Shown piece by piece: positions 35,540 to 43,860 of a stretch of DNA of 64,000 bases. How positions within the stretch are numbered: position 1 is the stretch's first letter; each line of letters begins with the position of its first letter. Source of the DNA: Nocardia rhizosphaerihabitans (GTDB lineage: Bacteria; Actinomycetota; Actinomycetes; Mycobacteriales; Mycobacteriaceae); contig NZ_BMNE01000006.1 in the NCBI RefSeq assembly GCF_014646295.1, positions 310,001 through 374,000 on the forward strand, read 5' to 3'. The position numbers were made by a program, and so were the translations under genes. The notes below the pieces were generated by a model. It ran no database searches and had not been told where the DNA came from. It was given only the letters and a program-made list of their open reading frames with translations.

Positions 35540-37119
35540 CCGCACAGCTGCGGCCCGGCTCGGTCTTCGCCGGCTATGTGATCGAGCGGGTCCTTGGCAG
35601 GGGCGGGATGGGCACGGTCTACGCCGCGCGTCATCCGCGCCTGCCGCGCCTGGACGCGATCAAGGTGCTGAGCGAAGCCCACAGCGGCGCACCGGAATTC
35701 CGGGCCAGGTTCATCCGCGAGGCCGAGCTGGCGGCCCGCATCGATCACCCGAACGTGGTGGCCGTGCACGATCGCGGCCTCGTCGACGGCGCACTGTGGA
35801 TCGCGATGCAGTACATCGCGGGGACCGACGCCGCGGCGGTGCTGCGCGCCGGTGTGCCCCGGCCGGAGCACGCGCTGCACATCGTCACCGGGGCGGCCGC
35901 CGGGCTGGACGCGGCGCACCGCGCCGGGCTGCTGCACCGCGATGTGAAACCGGCCAATCTGATGCTGGAAACCCGGCCGGGGGAGCCGGACCGGGTCCTC
36001 GTCGCCGACTTCGGTATCGCCAAATCCGGCACCGACAGCACCGCGCTCACCGAGACCGGCGCCTTCCTGGCCACCCTGGCGTACGCGGCCCCGGAGCTGA
36101 TCCGGCTCGATGCCGTGGATCACCGCGCCGATCTGTATTCGCTGGGCTGCACGCTGTTCGAACTGCTCACCGGCCGCAAGCCGTTTCCCCGCGACACCGT
36201 CGCCGCGGTGATCAACGCCCACCTGAGCGAGCCACCGCCCCGGCCCACGCAGGTGAACCCGCAGCTGCCGCCGGCGATCGATGCGGTGATCGCCAGGGCC
36301 ATGGCGAAGAATCCCGACGACCGGTACTCCAGCTGCGGTGCACTGGCCGCCGCCGCTGCCGCCGCGTTCGGCGCACCGGTGGCACCGACGACGCGTGTCG
36401 CCGGGCCGGGAACTTCGCGCGGACAGGTCGGTCATCCGGGGACCGCCGCCTGGGCCGACCCCACCCCGGTCGGCCTCGCCTCGGCTCCGGAGCCACGCCG
36501 AGTCGAGACAGCGCCCGTGTCGCGCCGGTGGTTGCTGGTCGCCGGGTCGGCGGCCGCGCTCACGATCGCCCTGGTCGCGGTCGGTGTCGTCGCGCTGAAT
36601 CGCGACCAGCCGCCGTCCGCCGCGCCCGCGTCCTCGGTGGCGCCGACGACCACCGCCGAATCGGCCTGGGGCGCACACGAATACATCATCCGCACTTTTC
36701 CGGAGCTGCTTCCGCGCACCCCGTTCGCCAGCGGCTTCCAGGGCATACGGTGCGCGGCCGTCGACAAGGAGCACCGGCCGGTCGCACTGAACCAGCACGA
36801 CAGCGTCGGCAGACTCAGCTGCAACGGCGACCGCAATCCCGTCGAGCGCATGACGGTGTACTGCAACGGCGACCGCACGGCGAGCAGCGCGCGGCCGTTC
36901 CTGGAAGCGACCGCGGTCCGGGAGGAGAGCTGGGAACGGACGTCGGGCCGGGGCAAGCTGATCGTGCAGGACATGCCGGGCCTGCGGGCGGGCACCACCT
37001 CGGGCGCGCTGGTCGTCCAATTCGACGACACCGCGCGGAACTTCTGCCTGGTCAGCATTGTCGGCGCCACCAACGGCGCCGAACTCTACGACCGCTGGTG
37101 GCCTACCGCCCCATTCTGA
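35536..37119 (+). CDS. Transmembrane Ser/Thr protein kinase (second of pair)
   Basis: A 527-residue receptor kinase paralogous to the one two genes upstream. Glycine loop GRGGMGTVY, Lys43, HRDVKPAN with Asp136, DFG at 158-160, and APELIRL. The transmembrane helix spans about 332-354. The ectodomain (355-527) opens with AWGAHEYIIRTFPELLP, like AWGAYSFVADTFPDLLP in the first kinase, and has the same four cysteines (IRCAAVD, SCNGDRNP, YCNGDR, FCLVS). The linker is shorter than in the first kinase. The ATG at 35536 overlaps the lipoprotein stop (ATGA). The convergent amidase gene ends 1 bp away. Confidence 0.92.
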   Translation: MTAQLRPGSVFAGYVIERVLGRGGMGTVYAARHPRLPRLDAIKVLSEAHSGAPEFRARFIREAELAARIDHPNVVAVHDRGLVDGALWIAMQYIAGTDAAAVLRAGVPRPEHALHIVTGAAAGLDAAHRAGLLHRDVKPANLMLETRPGEPDRVLVADFGIAKSGTDSTALTETGAFLATLAYAAPELIRLDAVDHRADLYSLGCTLFELLTGRKPFPRDTVAAVINAHLSEPPPRPTQVNPQLPPAIDAVIARAMAKNPDDRYSSCGALAAAAAAAFGAPVAPTTRVAGPGTSRGQVGHPGTAAWADPTPVGLASAPEPRRVETAPVSRRWLLVAGSAAALTIALVAVGVVALNRDQPPSAAPASSVAPTTTAESAWGAHEYIIRTFPELLPRTPFASGFQGIRCAAVDKEHRPVALNQHDSVGRLSCNGDRNPVERMTVYCNGDRTASSARPFLEATAVREESWERTSGRGKLIVQDMPGLRAGTTSGALVVQFDDTARNFCLVSIVGATNGAELYDRWWPTAPF

Positions 37120-37120
37120 C

Positions 37121-38548
37121 TCACCACCACGGCGTGGGTCGCGCCCGCTCCCAGTGCAATTCCTCCTCCAGCTGCGCGGCCAGCGAGATGAGCATCGGCT
37201 CGGTGTTCGCGGTGCCCATCAATTGCGCGCCGACCGGCAGTCCGGCGTCGGTGAAACCGGCGGGCACGTTCACGCTCGGCCAGCCCAGGACATTCCACGG
37301 CCAGGTATAGGGACAGGCGGCGGTGATCAGATTGTTGGTCGCGCCGACGCCGATGCCGTCGATCTCCTCGGCCCGCGGTGCGGGGGTGGCGGTGGTCGGC
37401 GCGAGGACCAGGTCGTAGTCGTCGAAGAACGAGCCGATCTGCTTGTGCAGCAACGGTTCGAGGCGTCGCGCCGCGGCGAGCACCGGTCCACCGAGCACCC
37501 GGCCGACACGGGAGTTGGCGATGGTCCGCGGGTCGACGATCGCCTCGGGCATCGCCCGGTGCACCCGGTGGATCCCGGCCATCGAACGCGGCAGGAACGA
37601 CGCGCCGATCATCAGCCCGTAGTGCAGGTCGGCCACGGTGACCGTGTGTCCCAGCGCGCGCAACGTCTTCGCCAGCGCGTGCACCGCCGCCGCGATCTCC
37701 GGGTCCAGCGCCGTCTTGGTCGCTGTGAACGGAATGCGCAGGGACAGTGCGATTCTGAGCTTGCCGGGATCGCGCCCGACGGCAGCGCTCGCGTCGATCG
37801 GCGCCGGCGTGTGCAGGTCACCGCCGTGCGGGCCGGCGGCGACGTCGAGCAGCAGCGCCGCGTCGCGGACGGTGCGCGCGAGCGGCCCGTTGACGGTCAG
37901 CCCGTAGAACGCCTCGGCGTGCGGCCAGGTGGAGATGCGACCGCGCTGCGGCTTGATCCCGACCAGGTTGTTCCATGACGCCGGGATGCGCACCGAGCCG
38001 GCGCCGTCGGAACCCAGTGCGGCAGGGACCAATCCGGCCGCGACCGCCGCCGCCGAACCGCCCGACGATCCGCCGGGGGTGCGGGTGCGATCCCACGGAT
38101 TGCGGGAGTGGCCGAAGGCATCACCGCTGGTGAACGGCAACTGGCCCAGCTCGCAGGTATTGGCCTTGCCCACGATCACCGCACCGGCGGCGCGCAGCCG
38201 TCGCACCGATTCGGCGTCCTCGGTCTTGGGCGCGAACTCGCCACCGCAGCCGAATGCGGTGATCTCACCGGCGATATCGGTGTCGTCTTTGACCGCGATC
38301 GGCACGCCGAGCAGCGGCAGGCGCGCACCGGCCGCCAGCCGCGCGTCGGCGTCGGCGGCCTCGCGGAGCGCGGCCTCGCGGCGGACGACGCGGAAGGCGT
38401 TGAGCGTCGGCTGGGACGCCTCGATCCGGTCGAGCGCGTCGGTGACGGTCGCGACCGAGGAGACGCGGCCGTCGGCGATCGCGGCGGACAGGTCGGCGAG
38501 GCCGAGATCGGCCGCGGGGTTCGGCACGACGCGGTCGGACACGGACAT
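37121..38548 (-). CDS. Amidase (amidase signature family)
   Basis: A 475-residue amidase hydrolysing carboxamides in the cytoplasm. The Ser-cisSer-Lys triad is present: Lys in VAVKDDTD (here PIAVKDDTD), cis-Ser in GGSSGGSAAA and nucleophilic Ser in GSDGAGSVRIPA. The ATG at 38548 has GGAG upstream and fits the family start; an upstream frame would add 31 unrelated residues. It occupies the position of amiA2 in M. tuberculosis, between era and recO. Substrate unknown. It is divergent from the alpha/beta hydrolase gene. Confidence 0.9.
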   Translation of the reverse strand: MSVSDRVVPNPAADLGLADLSAAIADGRVSSVATVTDALDRIEASQPTLNAFRVVRREAALREAADADARLAAGARLPLLGVPIAVKDDTDIAGEITAFGCGGEFAPKTEDAESVRRLRAAGAVIVGKANTCELGQLPFTSGDAFGHSRNPWDRTRTPGGSSGGSAAAVAAGLVPAALGSDGAGSVRIPASWNNLVGIKPQRGRISTWPHAEAFYGLTVNGPLARTVRDAALLLDVAAGPHGGDLHTPAPIDASAAVGRDPGKLRIALSLRIPFTATKTALDPEIAAAVHALAKTLRALGHTVTVADLHYGLMIGASFLPRSMAGIHRVHRAMPEAIVDPRTIANSRVGRVLGGPVLAAARRLEPLLHKQIGSFFDDYDLVLAPTTATPAPRAEEIDGIGVGATNNLITAACPYTWPWNVLGWPSVNVPAGFTDAGLPVGAQLMGTANTEPMLISLAAQLEEELHWERARPTPWW

Positions 38549-38637
38549 GTGAGCTCCATCTCTGCAGGTAATCGGGTCGACCGTAGCGTGAAGCTGGTCA
38601 CCCGTCCACATACCCTGGGTGGATTTCTCGGCTATAG

Positions 38638-38658
38638 ACATACATACCGGATGTATGT
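38638..38658. promoter_or_regulatory. Perfect 8-bp inverted repeat upstream of hydrolase-TetR operon
   Basis: ACATACAT-ACCGG-ATGTATGT lies 41 bp before the ATG of the hydrolase. Both arms are perfectly complementary and TetR-sized. It is the likely autoregulatory site of the TetR protein encoded as second gene of this operon. Confidence 0.7.
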
Positions 38659-38698
38659 AACAGTGGATGTGCCCAGCATTCGACCAGGGGAGGACCCC

Positions 38699-39565
38699 AT
38701 GGGAATCAGCTCAGCACTCGGGCCCGCGCGCGAGATCGTCCTGTCGTCCGGCCGCATCCGCTATCACGACACCGGCACCGGATCGCCGGTCGTGTTCGTG
38801 CACGGCCTGCTCGTCAACGCCGACCTCTGGCGCGGGGTGGTGCCCGGCCTCGTCGCCGCCGGACACCGCTGCCTCACGCCCGACTGGCCGCTCGGCTCGC
38901 ATTCGATTCCGGTGCCCGACGCCGACCTCACGCCCACCGGCATCGCGGACCTGATCGCGGAGTTCCTCGACGCGCTCGACCTCACCGACGTCACGATCGT
39001 CGCCAACGACACCGGCGGCGCGCTCACCCAGATCCTGATGACCCGCAGACCGGAACGGATCGGCCGGGTCGTGCTGGCCGCCGTCGACTGCTTCGAGGTC
39101 TTTCCGCCGCAGCCGTTCGCCAGTCTGCTGAAGGTGGCGAAACTGCCCGGTGCCATCGCGCCGTTGCTCGCGCCGATCCGGTGGAAGCCCATGCAGCGGC
39201 TGCCGCTCGCCTTCGGCCTGGTGACCAAACATCATCTGCCGCGGGAGATCGCGGATTCCTACCTGGGTCCCGCCCGACGCAGTGCCGCGATCCGCGCCGA
39301 CCTGCGCCGCTTCGCCGCCGGCGTGGACAACCGGGTCACCCTCGCGGCCGCCGAGCGCTTCGCCGAGGTCGAGTTCCCGGTCCTCGTGGTGTGGTCCACC
39401 GAGGACCGGCTGTTCCCGATGACGCTCGCGCAGCGGCTCGTCACCGCCCTGCCGAAGGCGAGCCTGCGCACCGTCGACGACTCCTACACCTTCCTGCCCG
39501 AGGACCGCCCGGAGTTGCTCGCCGAACTGATCGTGGAGTTCACTCGGCTGCATGCAGCGCCGTAG
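38699..39565 (+). CDS. Alpha/beta hydrolase (haloalkane-dehalogenase-like elbow)
   Basis: A 288-residue alpha/beta-fold hydrolase. The oxyanion segment VFVHGLLVNADLW is normal. The nucleophile elbow reads VANDTGGAL, with Asp where serine hydrolases have Ser, as in haloalkane dehalogenases. The usual catalytic His position near the C-terminus reads DDSYTFLPEDRPE, with no clear His. I think this SYTF pattern recurs in actinobacterial relatives, so catalysis may be absent or unusual. AGGGGAGG precedes the ATG at 38699. It overlaps the TetR gene by 14 bp and is probably under its control. Confidence 0.85.
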   Translation: MGISSALGPAREIVLSSGRIRYHDTGTGSPVVFVHGLLVNADLWRGVVPGLVAAGHRCLTPDWPLGSHSIPVPDADLTPTGIADLIAEFLDALDLTDVTIVANDTGGALTQILMTRRPERIGRVVLAAVDCFEVFPPQPFASLLKVAKLPGAIAPLLAPIRWKPMQRLPLAFGLVTKHHLPREIADSYLGPARRSAAIRADLRRFAAGVDNRVTLAAAERFAEVEFPVLVVWSTEDRLFPMTLAQRLVTALPKASLRTVDDSYTFLPEDRPELLAELIVEFTRLHAAP

Positions 39566-40154
39566 TCAGGAGGATCGCTCCCGCACCACCCGGGCCGCGC
39601 TCGAGCAGGCAGGCCGCAGCCTGTTCGCCGAGCGCGGCTTCGCCGGTACGTCCGCCGAACAGCTGGTGGCCGACGCCGGCGTCACCCGCGGCGCCCTGCA
39701 CCACCACTACGGCGACAAGCGCGGGCTGTTCCTCGCCGTCCTCGAACAGGTCGAAACCGAGGTCACCGCGGAGATCGCGAGCGCGGTCGCCGCCGTCGAC
39801 CCCGACGACGTCATCGCGGGCATGACCGCGGGCCTGGCCTGCTTCCTCGACATCTGCGCCCGCCCGGAAATGCTGCGCATCGTCCTGATGGACGCCCCCA
39901 CCGTCCTCGGCTGGCCTGCCTTCCGCGACTTCGAATCCCGCCACGGCCTCGGCCTGATCACCGACCAGCTGCAACGCGCCGTCGACGCGGGCCTTGTCCC
40001 CGCCGTCCCGGTCCCGGTGCTCGCGCAACTCCTGCTCAGCGCCATCACCGAAGCCTCGCTCATCGTCGCCCACGCCGAGGACCCCGACCGTGCCCGCGGA
40101 GAAACTCAGCAGTCGCTGCTGTTGCTCATCACCGGTCTGCTCCGGCAGAGCTGA
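39552..40154 (+). CDS. TetR-family regulator of the alpha/beta hydrolase gene
   Basis: A 200-residue TetR/AcrR regulator. The HTH lies at about residues 10-55 (LEQAGRSLFAERGFAGTSAEQ, then VTRGALHHHYGDKRGLF as recognition helix and following). The C-terminal half is the all-helical ligand-binding domain. It overlaps the hydrolase gene by 14 bp, so both are made from one mRNA. The perfect palindrome ahead of the hydrolase is the probable target. The ligand may be a hydrophobic compound related to the hydrolase substrate. Confidence 0.9.
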   Translation: MQRRSQEDRSRTTRAALEQAGRSLFAERGFAGTSAEQLVADAGVTRGALHHHYGDKRGLFLAVLEQVETEVTAEIASAVAAVDPDDVIAGMTAGLACFLDICARPEMLRIVLMDAPTVLGWPAFRDFESRHGLGLITDQLQRAVDAGLVPAVPVPVLAQLLLSAITEASLIVAHAEDPDRARGETQQSLLLLITGLLRQS

Positions 40155-40196
40155 CCCACCGACCGTGTCCGTGACCGCGGTGTCGGGTCGACGTGG

Positions 40197-40202
40197 AAGA
40201 CT
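40197..40202 (+). promoter_or_regulatory. Probable -10 element for leaderless recO
   Basis: AAGACT ends exactly 6 nt before the GTG at 40209, the spacing expected for leaderless transcription. Confidence 0.4.
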
Positions 40203-40208
40203 GGGCCC

Positions 40209-40976
40209 GTGCGGTTGTATCGGGATGAGGCGGTGGTGGTCCGTCAGCACAAGCTGGGCGAGGCCGATCGCATCGTCACGCTGCTGACCAGGCAACACGG
40301 TCTGGTGCGCGCGGTGGCCAAGGGGGTGCGGCGCACCAAATCGAAGTTCGGGGCGCGGCTTGAGCCGTTCGCCTACATCGACGTGCAGCTGCATCCGGGT
40401 CGCACGCTCGACATCGTCACCCAGGTGACTACGGTCGAGGCGTTCGCCGCCGACATCATCGACGACTACGGCCGCTACACCACGGCCTGCGCGATCCTCG
40501 AGACCGCCGAACGCCTCGCGGGCGAGGAACGCGCACCCGCGCCGAAACTGCACGCGCTCACCGCGAGCGCCCTGCGCGCCATCGCCGCCAAGCAACGTCC
40601 GCACGAACTGATCCTCGACGCATACCTGTTGCGCGCCATGGGTTTCGCCGGCTGGGCGCCCGCCCTGGACGAATGCGCCCGCTGCGCCACCCCCGGCCCG
40701 CACCGCGCGTTCCACGTCGCGGCGGGCGGCGCGGTCTGCGTGCACTGCCGTCCGCCGGGAGCGAGCACCCCGGCCTCGGGTGTGCTCGATCTGCTCGTCG
40801 CCCTGCTGAAGGGGGAGTGGGACTACATCGCCGGCGTCCCCGACAATGTCCGCCGCCAGGCCAGCGGTCTGGTCGCCGCCCATCTGCAGTGGCACCTGGA
40901 ACGCCAGCTGCGCACATTGCCGCTGGTAGAGCGGTCCGCCGCCCCGGCGATGAACCGGTCACCCGTCGCAGGCTGA
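40209..40976 (+). CDS. recO: DNA repair protein RecO
   Basis: A 255-residue recombination mediator that loads RecA with RecF/RecR. The N-terminal OB fold (LYRDEAVVVRQHKLGEADRI, then LTRQHGLVRAVAKGVRRTKS) is followed by a helical domain with a four-Cys zinc site (CARC and CVHC). Length and motifs are normal. The GTG at 40209 is preceded by a leaderless-type promoter. uppS follows 67 bp downstream, as in mycobacteria. Confidence 0.95.
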   Translation: MRLYRDEAVVVRQHKLGEADRIVTLLTRQHGLVRAVAKGVRRTKSKFGARLEPFAYIDVQLHPGRTLDIVTQVTTVEAFAADIIDDYGRYTTACAILETAERLAGEERAPAPKLHALTASALRAIAAKQRPHELILDAYLLRAMGFAGWAPALDECARCATPGPHRAFHVAAGGAVCVHCRPPGASTPASGVLDLLVALLKGEWDYIAGVPDNVRRQASGLVAAHLQWHLERQLRTLPLVERSAAPAMNRSPVAG

Positions 40977-41043
40977 TCGCACTCGGCGTTCACCATGACC
41001 TCGGCACCGCCCGCAAAACAGGTCCCGGCAACCATCAGGCAGG

Positions 41044-41868
41044 ATGGAAGCCGTGATTCTGCGTCGTGACTCTTCCGCCGGGGCCAAGCAGGGAACCGGT
41101 GCCGCCCGCACCGTGCGCCCGCCGTCCGCGCACCCCTCCGGCGCGCGTCCGCCCGCGATCCCGCCGGAGCTGGTCCCCAACCACGTCGCGCTGGTGATGG
41201 ACGGCAACGGCCGCTGGGCGCAGGAGCGCGGGCTGCCGCGCACCGCCGGTCACGAGCGTGGCGAGGCCGTGCTCATGGACTCCGTCGAAGGCTGTATCGA
41301 GATCGGCGTCAAGTGGCTCTCGGCCTACGCCTTCTCCACCGAGAACTGGCGGCGCAGTCCCGACGAGGTCCGCTTCCTGATGGGCTTCAACCGCGACGTG
41401 ATCCGCCGCCGCCGCGACGAGATGCACGAGATGGGGGTGCGGGTGCGCTGGGCCGGGCGCCGACCGCGCCTGTGGCGCAGCGTGATCAAGGAGCTCGAGA
41501 TCGCCGAAGAGCTCACCCAGGACAACGACGTGATGACGCTGACCATGTGCGTCAACTACGGCGGCCGCGCCGAGATCGCCGATGCCGCACGGGAAATCGC
41601 GCGCCGGGTGGCGGCGGGGGAGATCGATCCGGAGAAGATCGACGAGGCGACCGTCGCCAGGTACCTCGACGAACCCGACATGCCCGATGTCGACCTGTTC
41701 CTGCGCCCGTCGGGTGAGTTCCGCAGCTCGAACTTCCTCATCTGGCAGGCCGCGTACGCCGAATTCGTCTACCAGGACACGCTTTTCCCCGATTTCGATC
41801 GGCGTAACCTGTGGGACGCGTGCCTGGAATACGCCAAGCGCGATCGTCGCTTCGGCGGCACCAAATGA
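41044..41868 (+). CDS. uppS: Long-chain cis-prenyl diphosphate synthase (UppS family)
   Basis: A 274-residue cis-prenyltransferase extending farnesyl diphosphate to the polyprenyl (decaprenyl) carrier used in cell-wall synthesis. The catalytic Asp is in VALVMDGNGRWA; further signatures are FSTENWRR and DLFLRPSGEFRSSNFLIWQ. The first ~40 residues are a variable extension. An alternative start is the GTG at 41053, three codons in, with CAGGAT 7 nt upstream. In M. tuberculosis the orthologue also follows recO. The next gene overlaps by 4 bp. Confidence 0.95.
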   Translation: MEAVILRRDSSAGAKQGTGAARTVRPPSAHPSGARPPAIPPELVPNHVALVMDGNGRWAQERGLPRTAGHERGEAVLMDSVEGCIEIGVKWLSAYAFSTENWRRSPDEVRFLMGFNRDVIRRRRDEMHEMGVRVRWAGRRPRLWRSVIKELEIAEELTQDNDVMTLTMCVNYGGRAEIADAAREIARRVAAGEIDPEKIDEATVARYLDEPDMPDVDLFLRPSGEFRSSNFLIWQAAYAEFVYQDTLFPDFDRRNLWDACLEYAKRDRRFGGTK

Positions 41869-42296
41869 GCGACGGAGCCGATATGGACGCGGTGGTCACG
41901 CCCGAACTCGACCTGCAGGCGCGCACCGGCGCCTGCCTGCAGATGCAGGACATCGACATCCGCGTCGACGCCGACGGCTCCCTCGGCTTCGAGTACGACG
42001 GCGCGCTGTGCTCGATCCGCGCCGTCACCCTGGCGCCCGGCCTCACCGTGCTGTCACTGACCAGCGTGCTGGCCTGGGACCGCCCGCTCAAGCCGCAGCT
42101 GCACAAGCGCGTCGCCGAGCGCAACAACGAGATCCAGTTCGGCTCGGTCACCCTGATCGGGCGCGGCAAACTGGGCGATGTCATCCTGCGCTACACGTTC
42201 CCCGCCGAGGGCCTCGACGACCAGGCCCTCACCACCATGCTGCTGCTCGCCCTGTCCGGCGCGAGCAGGGCCAGGCAGGGCCTGCTCGCGCCGTAG
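41865..42296 (+). CDS. YbjN-like (type III chaperone fold) conserved protein
   Basis: A 143-residue acidic protein starting 1 bp before the uppS stop (ATGA overlap). It contains DIDIRVDADGSLGFEYDG, LTSVLAWDRPL, and VAERNNEIQFGSVTLIGRG, in the order of the YbjN/type III secretion chaperone-like fold. In actinobacteria such proteins are common and of unknown role; sensory-transduction annotation lacks support. The coupling to uppS suggests a role linked to the cell envelope, but nothing in the sequence shows it. Confidence 0.6.
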   Translation: MSDGADMDAVVTPELDLQARTGACLQMQDIDIRVDADGSLGFEYDGALCSIRAVTLAPGLTVLSLTSVLAWDRPLKPQLHKRVAERNNEIQFGSVTLIGRGKLGDVILRYTFPAEGLDDQALTTMLLLALSGASRARQGLLAP

Positions 42297-42299
42297 GCG

Positions 42300-43043
42300 T
42301 CAGCCGGCGGGCTTCCAGGTGATCTTGCCGCCCTGGAAATCCTGGGCCTTGCCGCCCTGGTAGTCGTATTCGTCGCTGGTGGGGTAGCCGTAGCGGCCGC
42401 CCTCGGCGCCCGCGCGGATCCAGTCCGCCTGGATGTTGCCCCACACCGCGTGCGCGCCGGTCGACGAGGACCAGTAGATGGCGCCGGTCGGGAACATGGA
42501 GAACTGGCCGTCGCCCTTGCCCGCCTTGGACACGTCGCTGAGCGGGAAGCCCAGCGGGCTCGACTCCCAGCCGAGCGCGGCCCATCTGTCCCGGATCGGG
42601 CCGCTGATCTGGTGCGCGCCGGTGCCGACGGACCAGTAGATCGAACCCTTCTGGAAGTGGTTGAAGCGCCCGGCGCCGTTGGGCGTCGACTGCTCGCGGG
42701 TGACCGGGTAGCCGAGCTTGCCCGACTCGTTGCCGTGCTCGGCGAACTTGTCGCGGATCTGCCCGGCGACGGTGTTGGCATTGGTGTCGGGGTGCCAGTA
42801 GATCGCCGCGTTGTTGGCGAAGGTCTGGTACTTGCCGCCTGCCGCGGCATCGGACTCGGGGGAGGTGGGGTCGCCGAGCGCGGCGCCGCCCGCCTGGTCG
42901 TATTCGGTCTCGATCGCGCCGCCCACCTCGAATTCGCCGATCATGCGTGCCTGCGCGGTGCCTGCGAGGGCGGCGGGCAGTACGGCCGCGGCCACGAGGG
43001 CGGCGATGCCGCGTGATCGAAGGTTTCGTCGGTGAACTAGCAC
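42300..43043 (-). CDS. Secreted LGFP-repeat protein
   Basis: A 247-residue exported protein. The signal peptide is Arg-rich followed by IAALVAAAVLPAALAG, with cleavage likely after AQA. The mature part has about four LGFP-type repeats (LGDPTSPES, LGYPVTREQ, LGFPLSDVS, YGYPTSDEY), each followed by an F-x-x-G-x-I-Y-W segment. LGFP repeats are typical of mycolic-acid bacteria, where they occur in mycoloyltransferases and wall-bound proteins. The start is GTG at 43043 with AGGGAG upstream. No catalytic domain accompanies the repeats, so it is probably a structural wall protein. Confidence 0.88.
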   Translation of the reverse strand: MLVHRRNLRSRGIAALVAAAVLPAALAGTAQARMIGEFEVGGAIETEYDQAGGAALGDPTSPESDAAAGGKYQTFANNAAIYWHPDTNANTVAGQIRDKFAEHGNESGKLGYPVTREQSTPNGAGRFNHFQKGSIYWSVGTGAHQISGPIRDRWAALGWESSPLGFPLSDVSKAGKGDGQFSMFPTGAIYWSSSTGAHAVWGNIQADWIRAGAEGGRYGYPTSDEYDYQGGKAQDFQGGKITWKPAG

Positions 43044-43149
43044 AGGAAACTCCCTGGTCGAATCGTTGTTCGGTGATTTTCGGCGCTTGACCCCGACCGG
43101 CACCGCACCCGAACCTACCCGCTCGACGGCGCGGGTAACAGTGAGCCTG

Positions 43150-43758
43150 CTAACGATCCCCGGTCGGCACGACGGGCAGCAGCACCTCGAAACCCCTGGC
43201 CACGTCGTCCGGATCGACGTCGCCGAGCAGCAGGTGCTGCAGGATGAAGCCGGGCAGCACCCCGATGACCGTCTTGGCGAGCGCGTCCACATCGGTGTCG
43301 GCCGGAATCCACCCCAGGTCGCGCATCCGCGCCAGGTACTCACGCCACAGCTCACGCATGGCGGCGATGCCCTCGCGCACGGGCACGCCCGCCTCGGGCT
43401 GCACCAGCGCCAGCGCCCAGGCCTGCGGCGCCAGCCGCAACGGCCCGTCCGGACCACTGCGTTTGATCACCTCGGTCGTCAGCAGCCGCATTACTTCCGC
43501 GGGAACCGGCGGCGTCTCGGCCCGGATGATCTCGGCCAGCCGCAGGCGTAGCGGCACCATCGTCTGCATGACGAGTGCTGCGATGATCTCGTTCTTGCTG
43601 GTGAAATACCGGTAGACGGCCCCGGCGGACAACCCGGCCTCGGCGAACACATCCTGCATCGATGTCTCGTGGAAGCCCTTCCTGGCGAAGCAGAGCTGCG
43701 CGGCATCGAGGATCTGCTGCCTGCGGCGTTCGAGGTGTTCTTCGCTGACTCGGGGCAT
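43150..43758 (-). CDS. TetR-family regulator
   Basis: A 202-residue TetR/AcrR regulator. HTH at about residues 10-55 (RRRQQILDAAQLCFARKGFHE, then LSAGAVYRYFTSKNEII). The C-terminal half is variable, with VMRLLTTEVIKRSGPDGPLR. The ATG at 43758 opens at the conserved MPRVSEEHLER; an upstream extension has no support. It is divergent from a membrane-protein gene, with two related palindromic sites in the 102-bp gap. It therefore probably represses itself and that gene. Confidence 0.9.
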   Translation of the reverse strand: MPRVSEEHLERRRQQILDAAQLCFARKGFHETSMQDVFAEAGLSAGAVYRYFTSKNEIIAALVMQTMVPLRLRLAEIIRAETPPVPAEVMRLLTTEVIKRSGPDGPLRLAPQAWALALVQPEAGVPVREGIAAMRELWREYLARMRDLGWIPADTDVDALAKTVIGVLPGFILQHLLLGDVDPDDVARGFEVLLPVVPTGDR

Positions 43759-43770
43759 GCCCAAAAGTAA

Positions 43771-43784
43771 AACGAATATCCGTT
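43771..43784. promoter_or_regulatory. Putative TetR operator, left copy
   Basis: AACGAATATCCGTT is palindromic at 12 of 14 positions. It lies 13 bp before the TetR start codon and just ahead of TTGACA (43786-43791), which could serve as the -35 of the divergent gene. Confidence 0.5.
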
Positions 43785-43830
43785 CTTGACAAGCGAGGCG
43801 GGTGGGTGTCACCGTTGAACCACCAAAAAG

Positions 43831-43844
43831 AACGAACATTCGCT
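43831..43844. promoter_or_regulatory. Putative TetR operator, right copy
   Basis: AACGAACATTCGCT shares the AACGAA-x-AT start with the left copy and has CGAA/TTCG arms. The copies are exactly 60 bp apart. It lies just upstream of the ribosome binding site of the membrane-protein gene. Confidence 0.45.
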
Positions 43845-43860
43845 TTAAGGGAGAACCGCC

